Source: Oxytricha trifallax (lineage: Eukaryota; Ciliophora; Spirotrichea; Sporadotrichida; Oxytrichidae). From it: a DNA stretch of 64,000 nt. The stretch lies in the NCBI GenBank assembly GCA_000711775.1, contig ARYC01017027.1, forward strand, positions 248,001 to 312,000. Direction: 5' to 3'. The position numbers were made by a program, and so were the translations under genes. Below, in pieces: positions 46,861 to 58,599 of this stretch (the stretch's first letter is position 1; the number at the start of each line of letters is the position of its first letter). Below the pieces are notes generated by a model. It ran no database searches and was not told the origin of the DNA. It saw only the letters and a program-made list of their open reading frames with translations.

Positions 46861-47329
46861 AGATATCAATTTTATTTTTATATATTAAGCATTCTAATTA
46901 ATGTTAATTTAATTTTTACAATCATTAATTTTCCAAATTATTTTGAATAATTATCAGAAACTAAACATATTTATAATAGGAACATAAGAGAGAAGAAAAC
47001 TTGAGTTAGTGTGAATGATTACTTCATGAGTTCTAGGAAGAAATTCCTGACAGCTTGGCTTAAAATATCAATAATTCTTCACATCATGGTAAATCTAGAG
47101 GACTTCTACTCTAGCAGCAAAATTCTTTATAGTTAGGTAGCAATTTAAATTAGAGATAAAAACGTCTACGACAGTCAGCTAGTCTCAGTAACTAAAGGGC
47201 AATCAAGTAAAATCTATAAAAAGAATTACCTATAATCAAATGTATGTGGAATTGAAAAATTCGAATATGTTTAAATAAAGCAAAGTATTATATTATCGAG
47301 ACTGAGCAAGCAGTTGCAATGCTGTTTCT

Positions 47330-47880
47330 GTATATCTAATTCATTACTGCTGTGATTTTTATTCAAGCTAATTCTGCATTCTGCTCCAAGCTCCCTAAGC
47401 TTTTCTGTTAATTCTTTTGCAACTTCTTTTTTAATCCATACTGGTGCACCCTCAACCATTTCCTTAGCTTGCTTAAGACAAAAAACAAGGATTGCTCTGA
47501 TTTCCAATTAGTATAATTTTCTTTGCTAGATCGAATTTAGATAGCTCGATGTCATAGTGAGATTTTTCTTTCTTCTCCTCTCTTTGGGTGCTTCTACCTT
47601 GGCTTCTGCAGCAGCTGAATGAGCGGCTCTTCCACGACCTGCTCCGAAAGACATGCTCATGGCACTCATAGCATGTCCAAATTAAGCAAGCATTTCTTAT
47701 TGCTTGAACTAGTTGGGGTTAACTGGTGGCCACAAAGTAGCTCTATATAAAAATTATAAATTTCTCTGAAATCAAACCATCTGTTTTAACTGAAGACCAG
47801 TGGACATTGAGCTTGAATAGACTCATGCTGGAAGTTCTCTGTACTCTATCAGGATCCATCTAATTGAAGTATATCATCTC
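47330..47880 (-). pseudogene. Mitochondrial ribosomal protein bL12 (L7/L12) gene with frame breaks
   Basis: The C-terminal domain LKQAKEMVEGAPVWIKKEVAKELTEKL..GAECRI is a clear bL12 CTD (bacterial LGLKEAKDLVESAP..). Before it lie the hinge (GRAAHSAAAEAKVEAPKE), the KEKSHYDIELSKFDLAKKIILI strand, and an N-terminal helix region (RLRADKILDFNIFEMIYF). bL12 forms the ribosomal stalk and recruits elongation factors; the N-terminal features suggest a mitochondrial form. At least two single-base slips (near 47575 and 47520) separate these blocks. Either this is a degraded germline copy or the slips are assembly errors. Confidence 0.68.
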
Positions 47881-48066
47881 GAAAATATTAAAGTCTAGAA
47901 TCTTATCTGCCCTCAACCTTCTATTTCTGAAATTCGCTTAATTCTTTTTTAATATTAGTCCTTGATCTAAAGAGTAATTATTAAGATAATGCGATAAAAT
48001 GCTTACTCTGTAATAACTTTATCTGAGATCTTTTTCCATTATTGCTCAAATCTGAATACTTCATCT

Positions 48067-49240
48067 TCATATTTTTCTCCTCATTCTTCTTTCCCTCTTC
48101 AACTTACTCAAGGAGTTGGCTCTTATAATAATATAAATAATTGAATTTAATTTAGCTATTCTGAGTATAAATTCTTTTGCTATTTCAGTTATTACAAAGT
48201 TTGTCTATGATTATTATATAAATTATAATTGAAGAAACTTCTCATGTAAGTCTTGGTCATTAGAACATATTGCTTCTAAAGAGCTTGCAAACGATTGCTT
48301 AATAATAAGCAACCTGAGAAACTAAGTATGCTTGGTTATTGTTTCTTGAGTAGACCAACTATCATATTTTTCAAATGATTAATTAATTATAACCTTTAAT
48401 TACATTTATATAGGAACAATACAATTATAAATTAGATTACTAGGCATTTAATATACTTTAGTTATATTCTTAAGGCTAAATTTACAAATATACCTAACAT
48501 CTATAGTTCATATGAATTAGTTTTTGATATTCTCGCACGTTTTCTCTGCCTCTAAACCTCACTCGTCTTATTGAACTCGGAAATATTGCATTTGGATTTT
48601 CTTTATCGAATCTGTTTTTACTTTGACTTTTCTTGCTAGTTAATACATTGTGTGAAGTGTTCCACTATGGCTTATTTCAAAGTGAGTTTTCTAATAATTT
48701 AAAGTCTTATCAGGTTGACTTTAGTTATTTAATTATCTGCCATTCTATTGAAAATTGGAGTAGCATTTATTAGTTTCTGTGATTTATATATATTGATTGT
48801 CAAATCTCTCAGCAAACATATTGTTTTTAAGGGTACCTTGCTGATATCATGTTAAAATAGAGTTACTACTATGTCAAAAATATTTTAGTTTTACATTTAT
48901 AGAGGTTGGTACCATTGAGGTGAAGACATGTAGTTATAAGAGTAATTTTAAATAAGCTATTAAGAGCGAGGCGTTGAGAAATTATTTTGATTATATTCTT
49001 AGTTGAAAGCACTAATATTATCATATCTGTAGCTATTTAATTGTGCATAATAGTATCTACGCGATCGTTTATAGAAGAGTGGAGACTTTTAGAAAAGCTG
49101 TTTAAATTACTGTTAGAGCTTTACTGGGCTGTTAAGTTAGTTGATGAGTAGTTTATACCCATGCTCGCTTGCTTAAGTTATTGCTTATATAAATAAGGTA
49201 TCTTTAATTGATATAGAATGGCTTTACAGATATATTATTT
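48067..49240 (-). CDS. Asn/Gln/Tyr-rich gene, frame-interrupted
   Basis: Coding signal on the minus strand begins near an ATG at about 49155 (MGINYSSTNLTAQQSS). It continues with a Tyr/Asn/Gln-rich stretch (YYYAQLNSYRYDN, NYMSSPQWYQPLQMQNQN), further Gln/Asn-rich parts, then a helical C-terminus (FLRLLIIKQSFASSLEA) ending at TGA 48067. Three or four frame changes need introns, IESs or corrections. No domain is recognised. Low-complexity polyQ/N proteins of this kind are common in ciliates. Confidence 0.4.
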
Positions 49241-49749
49241 TATTTTCTTTCTAAATACATCCATTAATATTGAGCTGTTTCAGTTAATTCTTTCAATGTT
49301 TGCTCCATTTATGCAGATGGAATAAATAAACTTAATTCAAAATGGTTGGTATTAATTTTCGATTTACTAAATTGATATCGATAGTGAGCTAATCACTGAT
49401 TATGTAGTTTTAATAATTTTGTTACAATTGAGCTAACATTTGGTCTCTTTAATTTTTAATGTTAAGGCTTTATGATAAGTTCCTATATCTTGATAATATA
49501 CTTTTAGGAGTTTGTTAATTTTTCATTAATTTTTAATATTGAATTATGTAATTTTAATTTTTGGTGTAAGTATAAAAAGAAGTTGTCTTAAATTGAGAGT
49601 CTTGAGTTTTCATATATAAATATTCATTGGTTAATAGCTCTCACTATCAAAATGATTATTTATCTTAAATGCAATAAAAAGAAGTGTTTCAAAGAAAGTT
49701 AAAATCAAATAATGATTCAGTTTTATATAGAGTCTTATCATATATGAAT

Positions 49750-50719
49750 TGAATTTAACTTCAAAGTCTAGGGGTTTATTAAGTTGCATACTAAGACCTT
49801 TGGCAATAGCTTATCCAAAGTCTGGGAGAAATTTAGCTAAAAGCCTGATCATTCTCTCTTTCACTTCATTTCTGCATTTTCCCACAGACTTGACCATGTT
49901 GTCTAACAAGTGGTATCTGTGCCAGTCTTACATGACTTTGGCCCAGAGAGCTCTTGGTTTCTCCATATCTATGCCTCCAGTAAATTCAAATGGATTTCTC
50001 TAACAAGCTTAAAATTGAAAGATAAAGAATGCATTTTCATAAATGATTATAGGAAACCACCTCAATTACAGAGACTTATGATGGGTTTGAAAATGATCAC
50101 AAAGGTAGTGCCATTAGACGGAATAAAATTTGATTTTATGGCCAACTTTCCCAAAGATTCCAATATTAGGAGCTTGGAATTTTTCAAACTCTAAAGCCAA
50201 CACATTTGAATTGAAGACGTTTTGATTTTTCTCGGAGGCGGAAACCCAATGATGAATCAATACGAGACAAGTTTTGTTTCAACAAGATCAGACTCAAGTG
50301 GAAAATTAGTATTCAGTGGATCATATAATCTAGGAAATAATTTTTCATTGAAGAGTGAGGATTTTTTCATGGATTCAGATTCACAAAAATCACACTTGCA
50401 ATTTGAACTAATGAAAGAGTTCAAAGATTTACATCTCTCTTACAAATTCGGTGCAGGAACTCAAAAAATTATCATGATGTTAACTTTAAGCTCTAAATTC
50501 TTAGAAGGTTCCGAAATGATCGATATCGTAAGTCATTTTGATTTTCTCAATATATCGTTGCTAAATAACTTTATTTACAAGTACATTAAAAGAAGTGCAT
50601 TTCTACTATGGAGATACTACAATCACGACATTCATTCATTCTACTCCAATGGATATAAAAGAGACCATGTCAGTAGGTCTCGTAGGCAGACCCTCAAGAA
50701 GGCTGACCATATTAGGTGA
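49750..50719 (+). CDS. Unrecognised protein gene segment, one long open frame
   Basis: One frame is open for about 320 codons to TGA 50717-50719, from GFIKLHTKTFGNSLSK through SSWFLHIYASSKFKWISL, GLKMITKVVPLDGIKF, SGSYNLGNNFSLKSED and LLWRYYNHDIHSFYS. It uses few TAA/TAG codons and is less AT-rich than its surroundings. There is no ATG at its 5' end (an in-frame TGA lies near 49747), so an upstream exon or germline segment is missing. The alternating hydrophobic pattern suggests beta sheet. No family is recognised. Confidence 0.55.
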
Positions 50720-51252
50720 ATTGAAGTGAGTTTTTGACGGATTTCTGAACCAGATTTAGTTTTAGAATCAAATTTTTAGAGAGTTTTATCACAGGTACTT
50801 TCTCCTCATCTTTCAAGGCAATAAGCACATACAGAAGAGATATAGAGAACTAATTAATGCTGTAGTTCAGCAGCTAAATTAATTTTCAAGTGCCCAAGAA
50901 GTCAACTGTCTTCGATCTTTCCCTTTCTCTAGGTGGCATGTGAAAAAATCAATAATAATAAGTAGAGTAATGTAATTCCTAAATATTTTCATTCGCGAAT
51001 TATACCTATTTATTCTAACTAGTTTAATTTAAAATTTAAAATTTTTACATTTTCAGAGTTTTGCTAATGTAAAAATATTAATGTAAATTGCTGTTTGGAG
51101 ATAGACATTTTTTATATCCATTAAGGTAACTTTAAGGAAAACATAAAATGAAAGTAAAAGTAAAATAATAATTAAATTAAAATTTCATTAATTATTATTA
51201 CAATTACTAAAATTGAAGGAAAATATGTCAATTGATTAAATTAATTATGATG
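50720..51252. other. AT-rich intergenic DNA
   Basis: Nothing I can support as a gene or repeat. Confidence 0.3.
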
Positions 51253-52726
51253 TCAGACCTAAATAAATAATTATACCTATGACTTTAAGTCCTATAAAGA
51301 AGGAAATTGTTCTAAACTTTTTGAAACATATTTCAATATAAACCTTTCACTTTTAGGTAGTATCTTGTCTTGACGAATCTTATCAATTATGTCCAATATA
51401 TTTTTGCATGTTTTTATAATTTGATAAAACTTTTTACCAACAAGAATATAAATAAGTACAACAACTATAGAAAATACGTCCTATCTACTGTCTCCTTATT
51501 CAACCTCATCATTGTTTGTTTGATCTTAGTAAAATGTGACAGGCATAGAACCTGCATATAGGTTCACATTTTGAAAAGTCGAGTATTTATAATTTGTTAA
51601 GAAAACTTACTAATTATCAGTATCCTTTACTTTTATTGTTTTGACTGATAAAAATCGATGAATTTTACCTACTGAATGAAGTTTGGATACGGTGTCTATT
51701 ACATTTATCAGAAGTTTTTAACTTAATTACTTGTCTTTTTGCATTAAAAACTACACTAAAGAACACTCCCAGTTAAGCCTTTTTACTTATATTGCTTAAT
51801 TGTTATATGTAATTGCCAAAACCTAATCCGAGTTTTCTGCGGCTTCCATTTACTTTAAATAAGAAATAATCTTGAACTCTGACCAAAACTGTTGTACTAA
51901 GTTAAAATACTAGTTTAGATCTTGAAAGCTAAAGTCAGTTTTTTTGCCTAGTCCTTAATTAAATTTTGCCTCATTATAGAATAGGTCTTACTACTATTCT
52001 GACAATTCTAGAATCATTTGTACCTCATGTTTAATGAAATGATTTAGCTTTACTGAAAAACTTATTCTTGCGTCTTCATATGTTTTATCAGTGATTTACT
52101 TAGGAGTTCACTTAATTGTGTCTATTGAAAACTTGAGTCTTCATTTTGTTATATTAAATTGCTCATTGAATCTTGAGATTATTCATTTAGCTAAGAAACA
52201 TCAAACTCATTTTCATTTGAAATATTTTTATGGCTAGGTTTATTTTGCATAATATTCTCTTTCTAATTCATAACCTAAAATATTAGAAATTGAATAACTT
52301 ACTATTTATGGGTAACCAGTCTAGGTTAGAGAATTTTTATCATGAGCGCTCAAGTGAAATAAAGAGTAGTTTTTTAGATTTGTAGATCTTTTATAACTTA
52401 ATTCTGCTACAAAACCTAGCATTTATAGACCCCTCCCTTTTTTAGTTGGATAAATTTACCATCTTTTCGACTATGGGTTTTTTAGTGTCTATTTAACTCA
52501 ACCCTTGTGTATACCTATCTGCATAAAAGACATTCATAGAGATTTTTTTGCTTTTTAGATTTATTGTTTGCACGAGCAGTCCTTCAAGCTTACCATCTAA
52601 TGTAAAATTGTTAATATCTTGAATCTTGTTTGTTGGCAATTATCTGAGATTGTTATAGCTGCTCCTCAGTATTTTATGAGTGGCTGCTTTATATAGAATT
52701 ATTGCTTTTATTTAAGGACTCATCAT
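51253..52726 (-). pseudogene. Pseudokinase related to TBE 57-kDa protein (element L2)
   Basis: ATG 52726 (MMSPQIKAIILYK) to TGA 51253, with one clear 29-nt intron (GTAAGTTATTCAA..TTTTAG) near 52280-52308. The C-terminal half has a kinase layout: LLINVIDTVSKLHSVGKIHRFLSVKTI at the catalytic loop, FLTNYKYS where IDFG is expected, and DSRQDVFSIVVVLIYILVGKKF at subdomain IX. The catalytic Asp of HRD is Phe and the DFG Asp is Asn, so activity is unlikely. A slip at the T5 run near 52060 breaks the frame. No zinc finger was seen. Its position identifies it as the counterpart of the TBE finger/kinase gene. Confidence 0.55.
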
Positions 52727-53358
52727 TTGAATCAAAATTAGAAGAAAGTGAAGAGGACTATTTTCTCAGATTTAATAGAATTTAATTTAAGTATTAAAAA
52801 ATAGAGGTGTTTAATATTAAATTGAAATATTAACTCAGGTGTCAGGGGAAAATATTTTGTAAAATTTTATGCTCACAAAAAAAATTTATTTTACTGAAAG
52901 ATTACACAAGAGATTATGAAAGATTGCTGAAAAGGAGTCATAATCCCAATCTATTTTTGGTGAAAGGTTCCTTGAAAGAAACTGAAATGATCCTTATAAT
53001 TATGTAAGTTAGCATAATTTTTATATTGATTATGTGAATATACATAAATTTATTTTCCTACTTTTTGACAGTCTTATTTATCAATCTTACAATCAATAAG
53101 TTAATACCATGAGTATTAATGGAATTGAGGCTTTCGCTACTCATGTATAGTAATTTAATTTAGGTAAACATACTTAAATTAAACCAATAGAATTTTCAAT
53201 TTATGTTAATATACATAAATACTCCAATACATTTATACTTATTGAAACTATTAACTAGTTAGATAGCTTTAGTTTATACTTATTAAATAGCCTGAACATG
53301 AATTAAAATCTTGAGGGACTTTAGGCAAATATCACGAACATAAATTACAGAACACTAG

Positions 53359-54027
53359 ATGGGAGCCTTAACACAAAATCAGATTGGTACAATCAACCTC
53401 AAATACTCACGTAAATTTTTATGTCTAACAAATACAGTTGGGTATCACTTGCCTAGTTATAGGAAAACAAGCATGAGATTCATTATAGATGTCTTGGCTT
53501 CAAGAAAAGAGCTATTAAAGTCAGCTGATATCATTTATGTGAACGTACCTAATTATCCAGAACTCGGGGTCCTTAACATATTTAATTATGTCAAGGATGA
53601 TGAAGTCATCAATAGATATCTTGGTGTATATGATGGTCCAAAGGACCTCCCTGATAAGCATTTCTTTTATGGCGTCTTGGGAACGTTAAAAAATGAATGG
53701 TTGACATAAAAAGTTATGTCTTAACAGACTCAAAGAAATTAAGCGACTGATGACTAACAATTAGGGAACACTATAGAGATAAGTTAGGAGTTCCTTAAAG
53801 AGATATAATCCGTTCCACATTTTTCTAGTAAGTATACATAAATTTTTATGTTTATAGAGCGCAAAGGAAAGGCACTGGCATTACTGAAACAAAAGTCATT
53901 GGGGAGAAAACAGCCCAAGAAATGTAAAATGTGCGAGATATCTGGTTTTTAAGAAGAATAAAAAAATGGAACAAATTTTAGTAGACTTAATCGAATATGT
54001 CTTTTAGAGAAGAAAATGCAATCATGA
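53359..54027 (+). CDS. TBE 22-kDa-type protein of element L2
   Basis: Open from MGALTQNQIGTINLKYS to TGA 54025, with a 27-nt intron near 53411-53437 and a second (GTAAGTATAC..TTATAG) near 53830-53858, both in the family's usual places. Shared blocks are GYHLPSYRKTSMRF, VNVPNYPELGVLNIF and FFYGVLGTLKNEWL (TBE: IPNYPEISVTNL, FFFGVLGTLRESYL). The C-terminus is basic with a CKMC motif. This copy shows no break, unlike the 22-kDa genes of L1, TBE1 and TBE3. Function unknown. Confidence 0.68.
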
Positions 54028-54121
54028 AGAGCCCTACTGGTAAAAGACTCTAATTGTACTGAATTAATTAAGACTAATTAAATTAATAATTTAAGTTAGT
54101 GTAAATTAAAGAACATTAAAC

Positions 54122-55147
54122 TCAAATAAGCATTTTAAGTTAATCCAAACAAAACTTCTCACTTTTAACACAATCGTTTATGTTAATTTTCAATATTGAA
54201 TCTTGAACAATCTAGAAATGTTTTTTGTTTGACAATTTGAATTAAAGATTAATTAAGTATTTCTTATATTTTTGTTTAACTCTTGAAAATATGTTTTCTA
54301 TGCAGTTGAATTTTGAAGAGTATGCTGCATTAAATAATAGAGTCCATCCATTTTGTTCTACATACTGTTTTATTATTTAAGAGTGATGAGCCCTGAGATT
54401 TTCAAGGAAAATATAGTCAGGTTTTAATTTTTATATCTTATTTCTAGATCTTGAAGTACTTAAAGCAAATCATCAGTTTATATTGACTTTGGTTTTATTC
54501 TTAAACATTCCAGTCCATACTTTGAACTAATTACAGCAGCAGCTGCTAAAGTGTCTAAATTCACTCCCCCGTTTAATAAAACTTTATTCCTATATTTATG
54601 AGCCCAAGATTTGTAAGTTATTGAATGAGGTTTAAAAATTGTCTCATCTAAGTACACAATATTTTCCCCATTTTCTATTATTCTAATTTGTGTAATAACT
54701 TTGAATAAATCTATTTTTATTTACTAATTTTTTAGTTCAGTAAGATTGTAGTATGTTTTTGTAACTTTGTATTTGATTCCATTTTATTTGAATAATAAGT
54801 ATAAACTAGATGTATAAATTTTAGCCTCTGGAAACTATCTATGAAAAAGCTAAGCTCTTTGTGGTATTGATAAAAGCATCTGCTCTTAAAGAGTTTATTG
54901 TGAAAGAATGTAATTAAGATGCTCTTAAGTCAACTATATCTTTTTATTTTAAAGTTTTTGGCCCATCATAAAATCATTTTTTAGATTTTTCAGGACTTTT
55001 TATATTTATTTTTCTGAAATATGTAAAATTTAAGATATTTCTTTTATGGTGGCATACACTTTGTATGATTAGTTTATTATTTTTGTCAAAATCTTAGAAT
55101 TCAAATAAGCTTATAATAACTTGCTTATAGTTCATTTTTTAACCCAT
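54122..55147 (-). pseudogene. DDE transposase of element L2 (second Asp replaced, frameshifted)
   Basis: Blocks matching the L1 transposase: YLDETIFKPHSITYKSWAHK (first Asp), LENLRAHHS where MDNLRLHKS is expected, FNAAYSSKFNCIENIF (Glu). The second catalytic Asp is thus Glu (GAA). A TGA (near 54975), a frame change near 54850 and one near 54425 interrupt the gene. It starts at ATG 55147 or a nearby ATG and ends 95 bases from the convergent 22-kDa-type gene. Confidence 0.65.
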
Positions 55148-56204
55148 TATAAATATATTATCAAGTTAATTAATTTAATCAATTTACATATTTTCCTTCA
55201 TTTTTGATAAATATTAGATTTAAATAAATTTTTATTCATAAACTGAATTATTATTATTCAAAAATGGCAAATGTTATTTGGAATTGTTCCACTTTTTAGA
55301 CATCAAATTTATGACTTGATCTCAAAGATGAATGATCAGAAATACTCAGACGATAAAAAAATTTTCTACTACTACTACTACTCCATTACCAACAGCAACA
55401 ACCTAAAAATTCCAATTTTAAAAGATCATTAATCATAAAAATTCTAACTGACACGATATTGGTGTGGCTGTAGTTCAAAGCAGAAGTAAAAATTACCTAA
55501 AGTTTGTGTTTTATCAATAATAAATGATTCCATTTTATGGACAATTTTAAGGCATGTGGCCTATTAGGATTTACTCCCTAACTCACGTTAAATAATGCCA
55601 ATCAATTGCAAATGATGGATATTCCTGAAACTAAATTTAAATGTCATTCAATATAACTTATATGACTAAATTTTATAACAAACTTAAATAAAATTGTGCA
55701 ATAACGCTCCATTATTATGGTAACTATTAATGAGACAGTGCATGCTGCCTTAAGCAGGCATCGCATTACTAGCTGGTTGGTATTAGTGGTTTGAATATGC
55801 ATAGCTCACCTCTAAGTTTAATTTGAATAGAACCAGATATATACATATATATAAGCTTATAGTTTGATTGTTGAATAATATACTAAATATATTTTTCTAT
55901 AATGAAGCAAAGTATACATCCGTTTCACACAGGAGGAATAGGATTAGGAGCTAAGAAAAGTTTATTAAATCCCCATGGATAATCTGGAATATTAGATAAA
56001 AGTAAGAATAAATCATAGTTAAAAAATGTTATTTGGTAGTTACAAGGCGTAAATGAAAATGCGCCAGTTGAGAGATAATGAGAATGCGCCAGTTGAGAGA
56101 TTAAATAAAATGCAAAAAAATAAATTGATATTAACGCTATTAATACATTAAATTAAAGATTATTTGAGATTTAATTTGATAAATGCTTACACTGTACATA
56201 TTTT
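55148..56204. other. Noncoding DNA
   Basis: No supported gene. It includes a short tandem pair of GAAAATGCGCCAGTTGAGAGAT-like units at about 56050-56100. Confidence 0.35.
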
Positions 56205-56220
56205 GGGTATTATAGTCAAT

Positions 56221-56332
56221 TACTCACCAGCGACGTCAATTTCTCACCAGTGACGTCAATTTCTCACCGATGACGTAAATTAATCATCAGTGACGTCAAT
56301 TGCTCACTATTGAAGCCAAATACTCACTAGTG
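56221..56332 (+). repeat. 20-bp tandem repeat with TGACGTCA
   Basis: Five and a half units with an exact 20-bp period. TGACGTCA is the classic bZIP/CREB palindrome; here it may be a transposase or regulator site. Confidence 0.85.
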
Positions 56333-56441
56333 TTTATATATGCCTAAATTTGCTAAGCACAATAAAAATTTCGCTAAGAATTATTATAATGCTGGTTATA
56401 ATGGTTTGAACCTCGTATTCTAAACCAAGTTAAAATAATGT

Positions 56442-56806
56442 GGGGGGAGTTTCCTGGCCTGTTATTTTTAATATGTAAATATTATGCATAACATATAAAA
56501 TTTTTAGTCAAACGTTTTTTTAATCAAGTAATTGTAAAGGTTTTGGTCAAACATGCTTTTAGGATTTCACATAATAAAGTTTTTCTCGATGTCTCAAATA
56601 ATATTGGTATGGATTGAATAGAGGAAAATCGGGTTGTGAAAACATAAGATATCAATCTTTATTTTAAGTAAGAAGTAGATATTGCTAGAATCTTATTGGC
56701 TTGTAAGTTCCAAAAAGTCGTTACTTTTTGTTGGATAGTTTAATTATAGAAGAAAAAAATTAAATAAAATTAAAAAATATACAGGCCAGGAGACTCCCCC
56801 TCCCCC
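56442..56806. repeat. Element Y: 365-bp inverted-repeat element
   Basis: The left end GGGGGGAGTTTCCTGGCCTG and the right end CAGGCCAGGAGACTCCCCC are inverted copies. The G/C-rich tips stand out in AT-rich DNA. No frame; MITE-like. Confidence 0.7.
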
Positions 56807-57609
56807 GAAAAAATAATTATTAGAAGGGGTCATGGGACTTCAAGCTCCTTGTGAGATTCGTAGACAAGCACCTCCAAATCCTTTTTATAAGATAATGTAT
56901 GACATAAATTGAATTCGTTAAAATTTAATATTTATATAATTATTATTCTTAATTTTGTGATGATTAATAAATTTTAAGAATTAATTCATATGATTCTTAT
57001 GGTGTTTTTAATCTTTTAAAATTTCTCCTCCATAATGCCTTGAACAAAAAATCTTCAATAATGTTTCGTGACCTGGCATCATGTTAATATATATATTTGA
57101 TCCGATATTTTAGAATCACCCAAAAGCCTTCTATTAATTTTAAATGCTCCATGTTCCTTTTCTAATTCCCATTTAAAAGTATTTGAAAGTTAAAATTATT
57201 AGGAAAATATATTAGTAACCCATTTATAATGGATTAGAGACTACTAAATTTTCATTAACAACATTCGTAATAACAGTTATCGGTAAATTTAGCAGTTAAA
57301 GTATTTGTAATCTTCTTTTATTGATAACATTGATGGTATTCAACATTTTTAGAGAGAATGCAATTATTGATTAATTCTTGCAGTAGGTAAAGTATTGTTA
57401 AATATGTCTTGCTGTACGTGTTACTATACTTATTTCATAATATTAAGTTATTATATAACGATAGGAGGTATTGCTTCCGAATATCCACAAGGAGCTTGCA
57501 GTACTCTTGAACTATGTATGCTATTTATTATTTCGATTTTAGATTTGGTATCGAACAAGGGATTCCACCACCTTCTAACCCTGCTTAAAAATCTCATAGA
57601 AAAAATAAT

Positions 57610-58026
57610 ATTGTAGGAATACATTTGATTAGGGAAAATAAATAATAAATTAATTAATTAAATATCAAATTATTGGCAGTTAACTTTCTGGAAACCTGGA
57701 CAATATAGTACTTGTTCGATAGAGAATTTAAAATCAGCTAGACTTTACTAGTGGCGGTACTGTCTTATCGCATCGTGCTAGCGAGATAACTTGACTTTAA
57801 TTTTTGGTGATTTGTTTAGTTGATTTTAATGCCAAAATTTAAGTCAAGTTATATAGCTCTGGGGATGCGATAGAGGGTACCGTCAATAGTAAAGTCAGCT
57901 AATTTTAAATTCTCTATCGAATAAGTACCATATTGTCCAGGTTTCCAGAAAGTTAACTGCCACGAATTTAATTTATTATTAATTAATTTATTATTTTTTT
58001 TCCCAAATCAAATGTATTCCTACAAT
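57610..58026. repeat. Foldback element Z, copy 4
   Basis: The best-preserved copy: ends ATTGTAGGAATACATTTGAT and its reverse, arms of about 190 bp with few mismatches, and a small central loop near 57815. Nested in element X next to its right end. Confidence 0.85.
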
Positions 58027-58599
58027 AGTAGGCTATTAACAATTTAGGCATATATAAATACTTGTGAGTAATTGACGTCACTTGTAAGTAAATTACTTCA
58101 TCGGTGTGTAATTGACGTCAATACCCTAATTGATTAATTTAGTGAGTTGTACAATGCATAATACCAATATGAATTATTCATAATTTATTTAACAAAATTC
58201 AGAAATCTATTAAATTAAATATATAATAATTTATGCATTGCCTATAGTGTATTTAATCGTTGGGTTATTAATAGGTGGCTTAGATTTTATTTTAAATTTA
58301 AACAAAACATTTTCAAATGTAAAAATAAGATTAAATTATATTAACTTTTAATTTATTCAATTTATAATTACTAATTAGCAAATATAAATCAAATTTTTCT
58401 GATCATCTATCATAATACACTTTGATATTATAAATATAAATAGTTTTATAATTTAAAGGATCAAAAACAAAATCCCTTAATTAGATGTTTTAGTGATTTG
58501 ATTTGTAGGGTTAAGTTTAGATTTTATTGGGGTTATAGAAAAACACAGGTTAAATGTGTGTTTAAATAGAATTTATAGAATATTACCTGTCTTAAATCT

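Larger units (their letters stand above)
51253..55147. mobile_element. Divergent TBE-like element L2
   Basis: Pseudokinase-type 57-kDa relative (-), 22-kDa-type gene (+) and DDE transposase (-): the same order and orientation as L1 and the TBEs. No C4A4 ends were identified. The listed span covers the genes. Confidence 0.6.
56205..58126. mobile_element. Non-autonomous element X with TGACGTCA-repeat inverted ends
   Basis: Left end 56205-56350 and right end 58041-58126 are inverted copies starting GGGTATT and ending inward at TTTATATATGCCTAAATT. Each is built of 20-bp units containing TGACGTCAAT and TACTCACCAG: about 5.5 units on the left (56221-56332) and 3 on the right. No gene was found inside. 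It carries elements Y (56442-56806) and Z copy 4 (57610-58026). Confidence 0.7.

Noticed and set aside
51370..51561. Plus-strand 63-codon frame
   Set aside because: Antisense to the C-terminal kinase-like region of the L2 pseudokinase.
56221..56332. Regular short repeats as a CRISPR array
   Set aside because: The units are head-to-tail without unique spacers, in a eukaryotic genome, and recur inverted at 58.06 kb as an element end.
57395..57616. 73-codon plus-strand frame with Cys/Tyr-rich start
   Set aside because: Lies inside non-autonomous element X, has low-complexity composition and runs into foldback Z.
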